Of a stretch of 64,000 nt of DNA, positions 11,817 through 21,654 are shown piece by piece. The translations under genes were made by a program, and so were the position numbers. The notes under the pieces were generated by a model. It was not told where the DNA came from and searched no databases. It saw only the letters and a program-made list of their open reading frames with translations. Within the stretch, counting starts at the first letter, position 1; every line of letters begins with the position of its first letter. The stretch covers positions 840,894 to 904,893 of the forward strand of contig ML976666.1 of the NCBI GenBank assembly GCA_010015655.1, read 5' to 3'. This stretch comes from Bimuria novae-zelandiae CBS 107.79 (taxonomy: Eukaryota; Ascomycota; Dothideomycetes; Pleosporales; Didymosphaeriaceae).

Positions 11817-12280
11817 CTACACCAAACCTTCACCCTTCTCGTCCATCTCGATGACCTTGCTAACCGCCTTGTTCTCCCTGCCGCGCTCGCACGCGGCCTT
11901 GGCCGCGCGGACGTCTTGCTCGATCTTGCGAAGCCGCATGTAGCTCAACCCAGCAACTACGCATCGCATTAGCACAGCTCGCTACCTTGCTTTCAACCGA
12001 GTACCCATGATATTCTCAACTTACCGACTAAAACGGCCACGAAGAGCATCATGAGGACGACGTAGTAGACACAGCCGCTCTTGTCGAGGAAGATATCCGG
12101 CGCCATGGTCTCGAGGAGCGCTCGAGGAACGTTCTGCGGCGTCGTCTCCATCGAGCCCTGCGTGATGGGCTGGACGGCGGGCACCTGATGGGGTCCCTTG
12201 TGGCCCTCCCTGATGCAGCACCAGTAGGGCTTGCACTTGTAGTAGTCTTCGGAATTGGGGCACGTCAGTTCGTTGCCCAT
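11817..12280 (-). CDS. small single-pass membrane protein, family member 2 (MG-start, Cys-rich)
   Basis: Exons 12280..12025 and 11956..11817 with a 68 bp intron (GTAAGT, branch GCTAAT, TAG) give 131 residues. The start MGNELTC aligns with family members at 2434 and 13637. It has Gly2 with Thr6 and Cys7, a possible dual acylation site, then five further Cys in the first 25 residues. A polar stretch of about 40 residues follows, then LDKSGCVY and one hydrophobic segment (about 66-85). The phase-1 splice junction falls directly after this segment, as in the other two genes. Exon 2 encodes a charged, probably helical tail of 45 residues (MRLRKIEQDVRAAKAACERG). A TTATATAG box lies about 108 bp upstream (12387-12394). 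Its function is unknown. Confidence 0.65.
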
Positions 12281-13232
12281 GGTGATGGAGTTGGTGGGTT
12301 GTATGAATGCAAGGGCTGGGTCTGTAGCTGTCGGGTGTGGTTGGGTGAGCTTGGAGGGAGAGTGCCGTGTGGCGGGGCGGAGGTGTTTATATAGTTCGGG
12401 GAGAGTGCGCGAGATAAGAGGGCGGTGGGTAAGTGGTAGGGTAGGGTAAGAGCGTTTGCTACGTGAGAGATATTTGGAGACCCGTGCGTTGAATGGCGAA
12501 AGGAGTGGGCTTTGCAAACAGATAAGAGGCGACGTCGCGGATAAGAGGCGAGTGCGAGGGCCGTGATCAAGTTGATTCTGGGTATCTGCGACACAAGTAA
12601 GTGTTCATAGGCAAAATACGACCGCCTGCTTCTAATTCCATTCAGCAACACCGCATGTATCCTTCCCCATCTCGATCTCTCCGCACGAACTTGCAATTGC
12701 TAATATCTTAATCTCTTATATGCGTATGTATATTTTCTCGTTCAGCAATTCGCCATCAAGCTTGTCCCTGATTTGGTTAAACTAGCGGATCCGACGTCGT
12801 CTTGAGGTCCGCGAAGGACATCAGTATGAGCCTTAGAGCTGCTATATTGTTGCATCTACTTTGAAAAGTCTAAACGTACTTTTAATCATGCAGTTCGGTG
12901 GAACTACCTGCGCTATTGCTCTTTGCATTAATGAACGTGACACATAAATAAGACGAGATTAAATCAATCGCAGCACGAGAAAGGTCCTCTATCTCAATAA
13001 TAATCCGATTCATTCATGTCTGCATGTCCCAGTGCCGCTCTCCCATTCATACCAACGAGCGAGCACTCAAAAACAGATGCCCGATACGCTTGCAAAAACT
13101 AACTCGGAGCTAACATGCCACGCCACACTCCGATGAAAGCTCATGGATGAACCTTCAGAAAAACACATGTCCGATGCCGTCTAGGACTTGGAAAGAATCG
13201 TCTGGGAGCCAGCGCCTCGTCACTCACCGCTC
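12281..13232. other. intergenic, no supported gene
   Basis: This holds the TATA box of family member 2 at 12387-12394 and otherwise only short frames without coding character. The part from about 12700 to 13100 is AT-richer. No repeat was recognised. Confidence 0.45.
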
Positions 13233-13637
13233 CTACTTCCGATATCCACGAAGGAGCAGAAGTAGAAGTAGAAGCATTTGCCGCCACGATAAGATCCGCT
13301 TAGCCCAGGGAATCCCCATCCCCTCGCCAGCTAAACCGCATATTCCACCCGCTGGCGACGCTTCAGCACGCGCCGATAGATCTGCCACGCACCTATTCAC
13401 TCGTCAACCCCTATCCTTTGGCATAAACCCTGAAATCTACTTACCTAGAAGAACAAGAAGAATCACGACCGAAAGGATCCCCGCATAGACACAGCCAGGG
13501 CGGTCAAGAGAGATGGGGGAACGCTTCTGTGCGATAGGGTGGCACATGTCTGGTTTACCCACGTTTCCGAGATCGGGGAGGTAGCCTGGTGGACAGATTT
13601 TGCTCATGTCCCGGCCCTTGCTGTGGGAATGACCCAT
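13233..13637 (-). CDS. small single-pass membrane protein, family member 3 (MG-start, Cys-rich)
   Basis: Exon 1 is 13637..13445 and ends in phase 1 at a GTAAGT donor directly after the membrane segment, exactly as in the two related genes. The protein starts MGHSHSK (Gly2, Ser6, Lys7 fit N-myristoylation). It then has CPPGYLPD, PDMC, and LDRPGCVYAG running into a hydrophobic segment (about 48-64). The downstream exon is less certain: three in-frame acceptors are possible (introns of 63, 93 or 114 bp), all reaching the same stop at 13233 through a Leu-rich stretch coded by a short AGAAGT repeat (13256-13276). Length is 96-113 residues depending on the acceptor. A TATATAA box lies about 165 bp upstream (13797-13805). 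Confidence 0.5.
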
Positions 13638-14070
13638 TTCTATTGTTCTTGTGCCGTGGGAAGTGAAGATAAGGTTGGATATATCGTTGTGAGATGGACC
13701 GATGGTAGGTATCCCAGGATGAATGTGAAGACACTTTTGAAGATTGAGGGAGTATTTATGGATTCGGTTGTAGAGTATAGGGTGTGGGTAGTGGGTATTA
13801 TATAGGTATGGGCTGGTGTGTGAGATAGGGCGGGTGGTCGCGTGTTATGGGCACGCGGGAGCGAACTTTTCAACTTTCACGGGGCTCAGGTGCTCCTTCG
13901 TCGTTTTCATCAGCATCAATGACCTTGGCAGATCGTTTACTGAGGCTGTTTAGTAGAGGTTGAGTAGGAAGATTTCTGTGAATGTGATACACACGGGTCA
14001 ACCCCTTGTCAAACGAGTTAGCGAACCAGCCTTATTACCATAGGTACCATTCAGTCGGACGCCACCAGAC
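13638..14070. other. intergenic, promoter side of family member 3
   Basis: It contains the TATA box at 13797-13805. No gene is supported. Confidence 0.4.
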
Positions 14071-14075
14071 GGCCA

Positions 14076-14170
14076 GGTACAAAGTAAGTGTTAGCTATTG
14101 TATTGCTTATCCTGGGGCAACATAGGTCTAAGACAATACCAAATAGAACTACCTTACCTAACCTTGTACC
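14076..14170. repeat. short dispersed repeat, copy 1 (MITE-like)
   Basis: About 95 bp bounded by GGTACAAAG at the left and CCTTGTACC at the right, a short imperfect terminal inverted repeat. The inside shares the blocks CCTGGGGCAACA, AGGTCTAAGACA and CCAAAT...CTTACC with copies near 54355 and 56243. No coding capacity. A small non-autonomous element is the likeliest explanation (inference). Confidence 0.6.
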
Positions 14171-14379
14171 TACACGACTAGGCACTGTTACATATATTGC
14201 TTTTATTATCACGTCACAGGCTCGTTCATGGGCTTCCAGGCTTCACCGCCATATTCATTGTCCATCCCGATGTTGCGTCGGCTGCGCACCCCCTCTTACC
14301 CTCGGACGGATACACGGTCAGCGCTTCTACAAACAGTCCACTAAAGCCGCGACTAGAAACCGTGAAATTTTGATAAATG

Positions 14380-14570
14380 CAGGGTATTTAACAATTACTG
14401 GGGAAAGGCGGGTAATAATCCTAAGACAGCTTTAGCAATAGTAGCTAACGCAACAGAAGCAGACAAACACGATTTATAGAAAATTCTAAGCTATATATAC
14501 TGTAAGCAATATCACTAGCAACTCGTACATATGCCTATTATAGATTTAAAGGTCATTGCAATTACTGCAC
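14380..14570. other. short AT-rich, RIP-like patch
   Basis: The base composition falls abruptly to TA-rich sequence with many TAA/TAG/TTA words, like the transposon graveyard at 27-45 kb, between GC-normal flanks. Probably a small relic of a mutated repeat; no element could be identified. Confidence 0.4.
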
Positions 14571-14853
14571 TCCCCCAATTCAAGTGGCGGTCACCGACCG
14601 AAAGTACTGTGTATTGCCAAATACTACGGTGCCGTTGATAAAGTAGAAGATAGGCCCTTCGGACTTCTCCCTTTGCGTACCAGTGTCCTCACCCGTCGGT
14701 CCGCATGACCCCAGCACAACGCGGGCTCGAGCAAGCTCGTGGGCTGGTAGTGGGACGGCGGGGACTTCTGGGGACATTGTTATGTGACGACGGTTGTGGC
14801 CCACTGTGTCTACGTATTCCCGAACTCCTCGACGAACGGGCTCTTCCTCATCA

Positions 14854-15233
14854 CTAGGGTCGCCGTTCAATGGGTCGTCCTGGCCGAGACGCGCCGGGCT
14901 GGCGGGGTAGTGGCTCGAGCAGTCCATCGCCATGAGTGACGAGCGCAGGGCTTGTAGGAGGTAGTGGCCTGTCGTTGGTGGGATGGCCGGCGGTGTCTGG
15001 TCGTGTCTCTTCAAGTAGTAGTTGATTGTTGCGTGCAGTCTGTCTGTCTTTTGCTGTATCTTGGTCAGGCGCCGCCTGCGACGCGCTGTTGACTGGTGGC
15101 TCTTTCTTCTTTGGCCATGGGAGTGGTGTCCGAACACTAGTACTACCGTCCGGTGCACCCTAAGCAGCAAACAGACTTGCGACGGTGGGCTTTACTAGGA
15201 GGCATAGCGACTTACAAAAAATACAGATAGCAT
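14854..15233 (-). CDS. candidate small two-exon protein, uncertain
   Basis: A model with exon 1 at 15233..15216 (MLSVFF), a 56 bp intron (GTAAGT...GCTTAG) and exon 2 at 15159..14854 gives 107 residues, Pro/Thr/Arg-rich and probably disordered (for example RTPLPWPKKKEPP). The same DNA also carries a longer frame without intron (15170..14580) that has no early ATG. Both frames look somewhat coding-like and I cannot decide between them; a frameshifted gene spanning both is also possible. There is no recognised domain. Confidence 0.3.
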
Positions 15234-15543
15234 GGTTAGATATTAAGTCTCTAGGGAGCAGATGGTTGGCCGCTATAACAACTAGCATTATGCTCAATTG
15301 AACCCTTGTTACTTCGCAGTCAAATCGTACGTTGAACTATGCAGACATTGGCGTGCGCATTAGCCCACTGGCGCTATCTACCTTTGCAGTAATAATATAG
15401 CCCACGGTTTCAAGCGAAAGCGAAGCACGGAAACAGTTCGCCGTTGCTCGATATTCTCGCTTCAGGTGCATAATCAAGCGACACAGTCCGTAGCGCGAAT
15501 CGCCCGAGCGAGGCTACTTCCGTGAGCGCTCTCATGCCCCTGT

Positions 15544-17429
15544 TCAAACCTCCTTGTTAGGCGTAACTTCAACGTGCCCAAAACTAGCCTCTCTAACTAT
15601 ACTATCGTGTCGCATGTCCTTGATTTTCTCCGCTTCGGCCTCATCAATCAGTATGGGCTTCTTCCGGATCTGTGCCCAGACCACTTGATGCATTGGTTTG
15701 AGGAAGAGCGCGTCCATTTCTTCTAACGTAACACCTAGAACCGTGGAGACGAAGTCAGTAGGATGAAAGGTGTCTCGTTTATATTTTTGAAACAGAAGAG
15801 TTTGGTACGGGGACGTTGCTTACCCTTGGTCTCGGGCACAAACAAAAATGACCAGATACCCATACACAGCAAAATCGTCGCGAAGAAGAAGTAAGCGCCG
15901 TAGCCGAGATCGGAAATCATATACGGCGTACTCCTCGCAATGATAAACGAGCCCAGCCACGTATCCGCGGTCGTAAGACTCACGCACATCATCCTAATGT
16001 CCAGAGGAAAGATCTCAGATGTGTACGTCCATGAAACGCCTTGCCACGATGCGCAAATGATAAACGCGTTCAAGTACACAGCTACCATGCTGAGATAACC
16101 CCAACCATCGCGAGTCACATCTCCGCGAGCGGCGGCGGCGGCGGGATCGGCGCGCATCACGTAGCCGCCGATGTACCACATGGGGATGCAGCCGAGGCCA
16201 GCGCCCCAAATGAGAGCTTTGCGACGGCCGACCTTCTCGACGACGAGGACGGTGAAGGTGATCATACCGAGGGTTTTGGCAATGCCGTAGAAGCCGGTGG
16301 AGAAGAGCTTGAGGGAGGTCCCAGAGACGCCAAGGGTTTCGAAGATGCGCGGAGCGTAGTAGGTGATAATACTAAGAATTCATTAGTTAAGAGTGTCTTA
16401 AAATGGTAAGAGTGTCGTTGGGACGAACTTGACACCTGTGAAAGACTGCAGAAACATCAAGGCTAGACCGATGCCCATCCGATTGCGTGTGCCTTTTTGA
16501 AACAGCTTTTTGAACTGCGCTGCTTTGCTCAAACGGTTGGTGCTTCGTTCCTCCACCTGAACACGGATTTCACCCATTTCGTGCTGGATGTACGGATGTG
16601 ATGAAGGAAGGCCACGCAGTGCCACCAAAATCGTCTCTGCTGCGTCGAAGTTATCGCCTCTCGCAAGCCAGCGCGGCGACTCCGGACACCAGAACATTCC
16701 CAAGACAAGCATGATTCCGGGGAACAACTGCAGTGCCAAAGGGATGATCCACTGTGCCTTGCTGTTGCCGCTGATCGTTTGATCAGTCGCATAGTTGATC
16801 CAGAAACCTGGCCAAGGTCAGTACGCAACTTACACGCGCACGTGCGATTCACATCGCACCACTTACCCAGCATGCCTCCACCCTGCGACGCGATCTCAAA
16901 GATTCCGATCAGCCGCCCACGGATCGACGGAGGTGCAACCTCAGCAATATAAACCGGAACAGTGAGTGAAGAAGCGCCGATTCCAAGTCCTGCAACAGCT
17001 CTTCCAACGTAAATCAAATTAAGATTGCCCTGCGCAGCAGTCATCAGCGTCCCGCCAAGCAAAAAAACCACACCGGCTATCATGACAGTCCTTCTCCGCC
17101 CGATCTTCTCCGCGATAGGAAACGTCAGTAACGCGCCGAAGAAGCAACCAGCTTGGAACGTCGAGACGATGTTGGCCTGAATGGTGTCGCGCGTTGTCTT
17201 CGATACATTCGCCCATCCAAAATCGCGAATGAAAGAGTTCAACGCCATGGTGCCGCCAATCACAGCTGTATCGTAGCCCACTGAACCATTGTGAGCTATT
17301 GCGGTCGAAGTGAGTGAGTTGCATACTGGCAAGCGCAGACATCGAAGCCACCAGCGCAATCATATGGATACGCCAGTTGCGCACCTCCGGTGGATCTTGC
17401 GTCCCATTTGCGTGTGTGTTCCAGCCCAT
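15544..17429 (-). CDS. MFS sugar transporter (sugar/quinate permease type)
   Basis: Five exons (17429..17327, 17280..16867, 16807..16429, 16371..15824, 15734..15544) with introns of 46, 59, 57 and 89 bp give 544 residues, normal for a 12-helix plasma-membrane sugar porter. Phases fit at every junction. Family motifs are present in order: GYDTAVIGG in helix 1, GRRRT after helix 2, an R-G-R loop, PESPRWL at the end of helix 6, VGRRK in the second half, and PETKG after helix 12. The third intron has an unusual donor, GTTCGT, but restores a normal NIITYYAP. Upstream of the ATG at 17429 the frame continues open and coding-like to about 17495 without ATG, so an upstream start may have been lost or lie in another exon. 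The substrate cannot be read from sequence. Confidence 0.9.
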
Positions 17430-17900
17430 GTTGTTCGCGCGGTACCAACTTAACAGAAATTGTTTTTGAAACTTCGAGGTATGGTGTTCAGGCACACCAG
17501 CTCAAAATCTGTCTTCCCCACAGAAGTTTCTGAGGAACCAAGGTCCAGGTCACGGTGGATACGGGTTCCCATCTCAACCATTTATATTGGTTTTCTCTGT
17601 CATCACGTCCCATAGCAAGGGAATGTGCTCACGCGGCCGCGCATGGATTCTGAGAATCGCATGCCACCTGCCAGTTCCGGGTTATTGTACAACGCATCTG
17701 GGGAGATGAACTTGGCGGAGGGTTCGACAAGCTTAAGGACACACTTTTGATAGGATAGGAGGAGTGAAGATTGCTCGGCGGAAGTGTGGAGGGCTGCTTG
17801 GCAGCGGAAAGAAGGCGGGGAAGCGCGGCGACGTGTGCGGGGAAGCAAGACGGTGCCGCAACTAATCCAACGTCGGTTGAATCAGGTTGTAGCTCTCGTT
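17430..17900. other. intergenic plus sequence of unclear origin
   Basis: Two overlapping minus-strand frames at 17603-18093 look partly coding-like, but neither matches the expected continuation of the efflux-pump relic next door. I treat the stretch as non-coding or decayed. Confidence 0.35.
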
Positions 17901-17959
17901 GTGAAAAACATCGAGACAACGGATCGATACAATCATCTGGTACCGCAATTCTCCAGCGT

Positions 17960-18510
17960 GTTTTGGAGGAGGTAGGAGATGTAGAACGAAGACTAGCATT
18001 GCGGCTGCTACGGCGCCGATGGGAAGGTTGCTGTAGAAGCACCCTGAACATGATCAGTGGGGCACAGTCAAGATGGAGAGTAGGTTTTGTCACATCTCCA
18101 AGTCACATAGGCTGTAAATACCCCTCCAATCAAGGCGGCGGTGATGGTCGCCACAGCATAGACACCGCCGATGATATTCTGATAGGCCGGTCTCCTCGCC
18201 ATCAGCTTGATCTTGGCAATTGTTACTAGTGTGCCGTTGAAGATGGCGACGGAGCCTGCACCAGAGACAGCTCGGCCTACAATGGAGACAGCTGAGGAAG
18301 GAGCCACGTCTAGAACGAGTGTTCCTATTTCAAAGACCAATAAGGTAGCAAGAAAAGAGTAGGAGGACGGCTGATAGGAGGGTAACCCTGAGCGCCTAGT
18401 AATTGCCCGTGATGCGTGGTATAGTGGTCACGATGATGGTGCCGTCGAGAGAAACAGTGGATGTAGAAATTACGAGCGCCACTAGGGTGACGAAGAATTG
18501 TGCCTTGGTC
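17960..18510 (-). pseudogene. truncated drug-efflux MFS transporter (14-helix, DHA2/aflatoxin-pump type)
   Basis: The relic starts around 18500 with a first-helix motif (SLDGTIIVTTIPRIT), then meets a stop. About 30 residues that normally carry helix 2 are missing, and the frame changes before LVFEIGTLV. The next part (18340-18068) is well preserved: IVGRAVSGAGS, then ARRPAYQNIIGG and a TWR motif, with a plausible intron (GTGACA donor, TTCAG acceptor) leading to CFYSNLPIGAV at 18042-17970. Similarity then ends, and helices 5-14 are absent. The combination of deletion, frame change and truncation means no functional transporter. The family match is to fungal multidrug and mycotoxin efflux pumps, which fits the neighbouring regulator and synthase remnants. 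Confidence 0.75.
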
Positions 18511-18875
18511 GTAGGCACTAGGTCTGAAGTTGGAGATTATGTGTTCGATGCATTGGCTGCGGCGTCGAGGGCATCGTTGCGCTTCTCCTGAGTGTTGGTT
18601 TATGCGGATGCATCCATGGCGAGGTATCCTAGACTACAGTAATCGGTGAACCTTTCCTTCTGCGAAAAGAGCTGGTTTTGATGTTGGTCGAGATACACGC
18701 AGAGAGCCCTGGAGCGCATTAGTGCACGTGATCTCTCGCTCAGCGAGGTAGCCAATGAGCGTGCAGCCACCGGGCAGCCACCGGGCAGCCTCGCTCTCCG
18801 CATGGCAGCATTCCTTTGATATATTTCCTGTTGGCAGCCGGTGAACATGGTGCACAAACAAAAACTCACACCAAC

Positions 18876-19772
18876 ATGTCGGCACCTCCACCATGGACTG
18901 GGCTCACTTACACGTCGACGCTACACAGCACGCCTCCGGAATACCTCACGCAGCTGAAGCTACCGCGTCCGTTTGTTGTCGTTGTGACCGGTGCCAGTAG
19001 GAACATCGGTGCCGCCACAGCCAAAGCATTTGCGAGGGCAGGTGCAACAGGACTGATACTGACGGCGACGCACGTTGGCGAGGCGCTTCAGCAAACCAAG
19101 AGAGAGATCGAGGCGATTTCGTCCTCAACCAAAGTCAGTGTGCTTGCTGCAGACTTGAACAACCCTTCCAATGCCGAGCGGGTTGCAGAAGCAGTCCGCA
19201 GCGAGCACGGCGGACGACTCGATATCCTCGTCAACAATGCGGCCTTGGCCAGCACGCATTCCTCGGCCTACAGCAAGGACTTGGCTGCTATGCAGATCGA
19301 CCAGATATCGACGTCGATGACGGTCAACCTCGTTGGCAAATTCGCGACTATCAAGGCCTTGCTGCCGCTGCTCCTGGCAACTGAAGGCGCAAGAACAGTG
19401 GTCAATATAACGAGCGCGATGTCGCATTTCGCGGGTATGGGAGCTTTGGGCTACAATCTGTCGGAGCTGGCCACAAACCGGTTGACCGAAGCTGTGGCAC
19501 AGCTGTACGGGGCGCAGGGCGTGCTAGCGTTTGCGGTGCATCCGGGGATTGTGGCCACCATGCCACCACCGGTGGGCCTACCCGATGGAGGTCGACCGTT
19601 GGCGGTTGACGACGTGGGACTCTGTGGTGTGTTCCTAGTATGGCTAATGGGCGAGCGGAGAGAATGGCTGAGCGGAAGATATTTGAGCGCCAACTGGGAT
19701 GTGAGGGAGCTGGAGGCCAAGCGGGAGGCCATTGTCAGCGAGGACCAGCTGAAGATGCGCATGGTTGTGTAG
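18876..19772 (+). CDS. short-chain dehydrogenase/reductase with altered catalytic motif
   Basis: Single exon of 298 residues from ATG 18876; an earlier in-frame ATG at 18846 is less likely. The Rossmann fold is complete. The cofactor motif TGASRNIG is near residue 40, AADLN is the NAD(P) acidic-residue region, NNAALA replaces the usual NNAG, and the catalytic Ser lies in NITSAMS. The catalytic motif YxxxK reads Y-N-L-S-E, so the active-site Lys is Glu (codon GAG). The rest of the SDR core continues normally (NRLTEAV, then HPGIVATMPPP). It converges with the frameshifted regulator gene. Without Lys, oxidoreductase activity should be lost or much reduced, so this may be an early-stage pseudogene or a non-catalytic SDR. 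Confidence 0.8.
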   Translation: MSAPPPWTGLTYTSTLHSTPPEYLTQLKLPRPFVVVVTGASRNIGAATAKAFARAGATGLILTATHVGEALQQTKREIEAISSSTKVSVLAADLNNPSNAERVAEAVRSEHGGRLDILVNNAALASTHSSAYSKDLAAMQIDQISTSMTVNLVGKFATIKALLPLLLATEGARTVVNITSAMSHFAGMGALGYNLSELATNRLTEAVAQLYGAQGVLAFAVHPGIVATMPPPVGLPDGGRPLAVDDVGLCGVFLVWLMGERREWLSGRYLSANWDVRELEAKREAIVSEDQLKMRMVV

Positions 19773-19878
19773 GCATGTGGCATTCTTCTACCTAGCTAGC
19801 CTAGCATAAGGCATATCAGCACTTGACAGTAGCCCGCGTCTCCCTCCTCTATACACGACCTGAGGTATGTGTGTATGA

Positions 19879-21095
19879 CTATGCCCTAGCCACTCCGAAG
19901 TCCTTGATCCGCTTCATTGACTTGCGGACCTCACGCCGCATCTGCGGGATTGCAACCTGGGACCAGATGGGTGCGGGCTCGTCGTCGTCGTCCAGCTCGT
20001 CACGTACGTCACGGTCTGGTGGGGCCTGCATTTCGTCCAGCACAGCCTCGAGCTTCTTCACTTCGCGGGCCAACATGTTGCGCATCAACGCACGCTGGTC
20101 CTCCTCCTCTAGGTTGAATTCGCCGATCCAAATTGACGTGTGCGTTACATTGCGAGTCAGTGCCGCCTCTTGTATGCGCCACGTGACTCGCGGCGCAGCC
20201 CCAGGGCCGTCTGGGGTCGGAGGCGCATCAAAGGACGGGCAGTTGATATGATGTTCGGGCGAGGCAGCAAAGTTATACCATTCTAGAGATTTACCCAGAA
20301 TTGAGAGTAACAACAACGCAATGTGAGGGCGCTGGGCACAAGGGCAACTTAGCAGGCCGCGGACGGTAGCAATTGCGACGCGGTTGGACAAGAGTACCTT
20401 GTCCAGCGGCAGCGCGCTCGGCGACAGCCGTTGGACGTGTCCCCGAGTAGTTGTAGGCTTGAGCACGCCGGGCCGCTCTGAGTGGAACATGGTACAGTAG
20501 TGCAGCGAGTGCCTATGATAGTCCGTCAGCCGTGTCCTCCATATGCTGATTGAAATGTTGAAAGCCTAGTGTCGCCATCCCTTTGGCCTCGCAGTCGTGG
20601 ACGAGGGGTTGGAAGTGCGAGGGCGACGCCAACGTCACTGTCGTTGTCCTGGGCGGCGAACGCCCTGAGTTGTTCGTCTCAACGAGCTCGGGAGGCGTCA
20701 GGGCTCCCATTCCCGTGGTGAAGGTCCTAATATCGGCCCACTGCGCGAGGCCTTCGAGGTCGAAGTCGCCGATACTGTCTAGGTTTATTAGCCTATCACC
20801 ACCCCCGGCGCCGCCCTTATAGGGCGCTGGCAGCAGCGAGAGGGCGGGCATAGCGATTGTTGACATTGACACCGGGGTGGGTGCTGGCTGCGGCTGCTGT
20901 TGTAGCTGGGGGACGCGGCTCGCCCACGAGTGCTTGCCATGGCGGCGTGAGGGGCTGTAAAAACAATTGTAGCTATTCTGCTGGCATCGCGTACACGTTG
21001 GCTGGGGTTTTATCGCATTTCACCTTGGCTATTGCGCAAGCATCACAGGCGGAGCGGAGTCTGGTCCGTGACGTTGTTGGCCGTGCGGGTGACGT
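19879..21095 (-). pseudogene. AflR-type Zn2Cys6 transcription factor, frameshifted
   Basis: Read from right to left, an N-terminal segment without ATG (an ACG stands where Met is expected, near 21095) leads to a Zn2Cys6 cluster. Its first three Cys are in one frame (from 21047) and the last three in the next frame, because of a single extra base near 20996. The second frame continues to 20513. Another one-base shift near 20520 leads to the frame 20490-19879. That frame carries the aflatoxin-regulatory-protein domain (LLSCPCAQRPHIALLLLSI then LEWYN) and an acidic C-terminus to a normal stop. Such regulators switch on aflatoxin, sterigmatocystin and related polyketide clusters. Two frameshifts and no ATG mean no product as written. 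A CTGAC branch and a CATAG acceptor near the second shift could mimic an intron, but no matching donor is seen. Confidence 0.8.
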
Positions 21096-21654
21096 TGTGG
21101 AGGTTATTGCGAAACACTACTTAGTTAGCGGTAATGAGCCAGACTTTATCTCGTAAGACTGACTGTAAGTTGGACGTTAACTAGCATAGGCTATCCGCTA
21201 TATGTATACCTGGTGGTACTTAGTACCGTAGTATAATAATATTTGGAATTCTGGTATGTCAGCTCGCGTTGCTCTACGCACGTGAACGATTATGTGAACC
21301 ACGTCTGCCTTTCCCGGGCCTAAGCTCTTACTGCAGCTTGCATGGCGCTCCGTCAGCTACAAGCAAGATGAGAGTGAATGAGGATAACTTTGCATCTTTA
21401 CAGGACATTGGCCCACCCAGATAACCTTTCTTAACATTACTGCCGCCGTACACTGGCCTATTTAATTGCCGTACGTCATCACTGCTGGAGTACTGCATTG
21501 TGCACGATGAAGCACAATTAACTAGTGCGTTTCCTTAAAGCGGATGGCCAGAATACATATGTACTATTATCAGGGACCCATTCATGGTATGCAGCACTGA
21601 GACATGGTAATCACGTGATGATATGGCCCGTGCATACGTTAAATATTTCCGACC
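21096..21654. other. intergenic, no supported gene
   Basis: Nothing recognised. Small frames occur without coding features. This is the upstream side of the regulator relic and the downstream side of the NmrA-like gene. Confidence 0.4.

Noticed and set aside
20500..20560. Intron as explanation for the second frame change in the regulator relic
   Set aside because: A CTGAC branch and CATAG acceptor exist but no acceptable GT donor is found upstream, and the protein reads on with a one-base shift without missing residues.
20857..21156. 99-residue plus-strand frame
   Set aside because: Antisense to the Zn2Cys6 cluster region of the regulator relic; no independent support.
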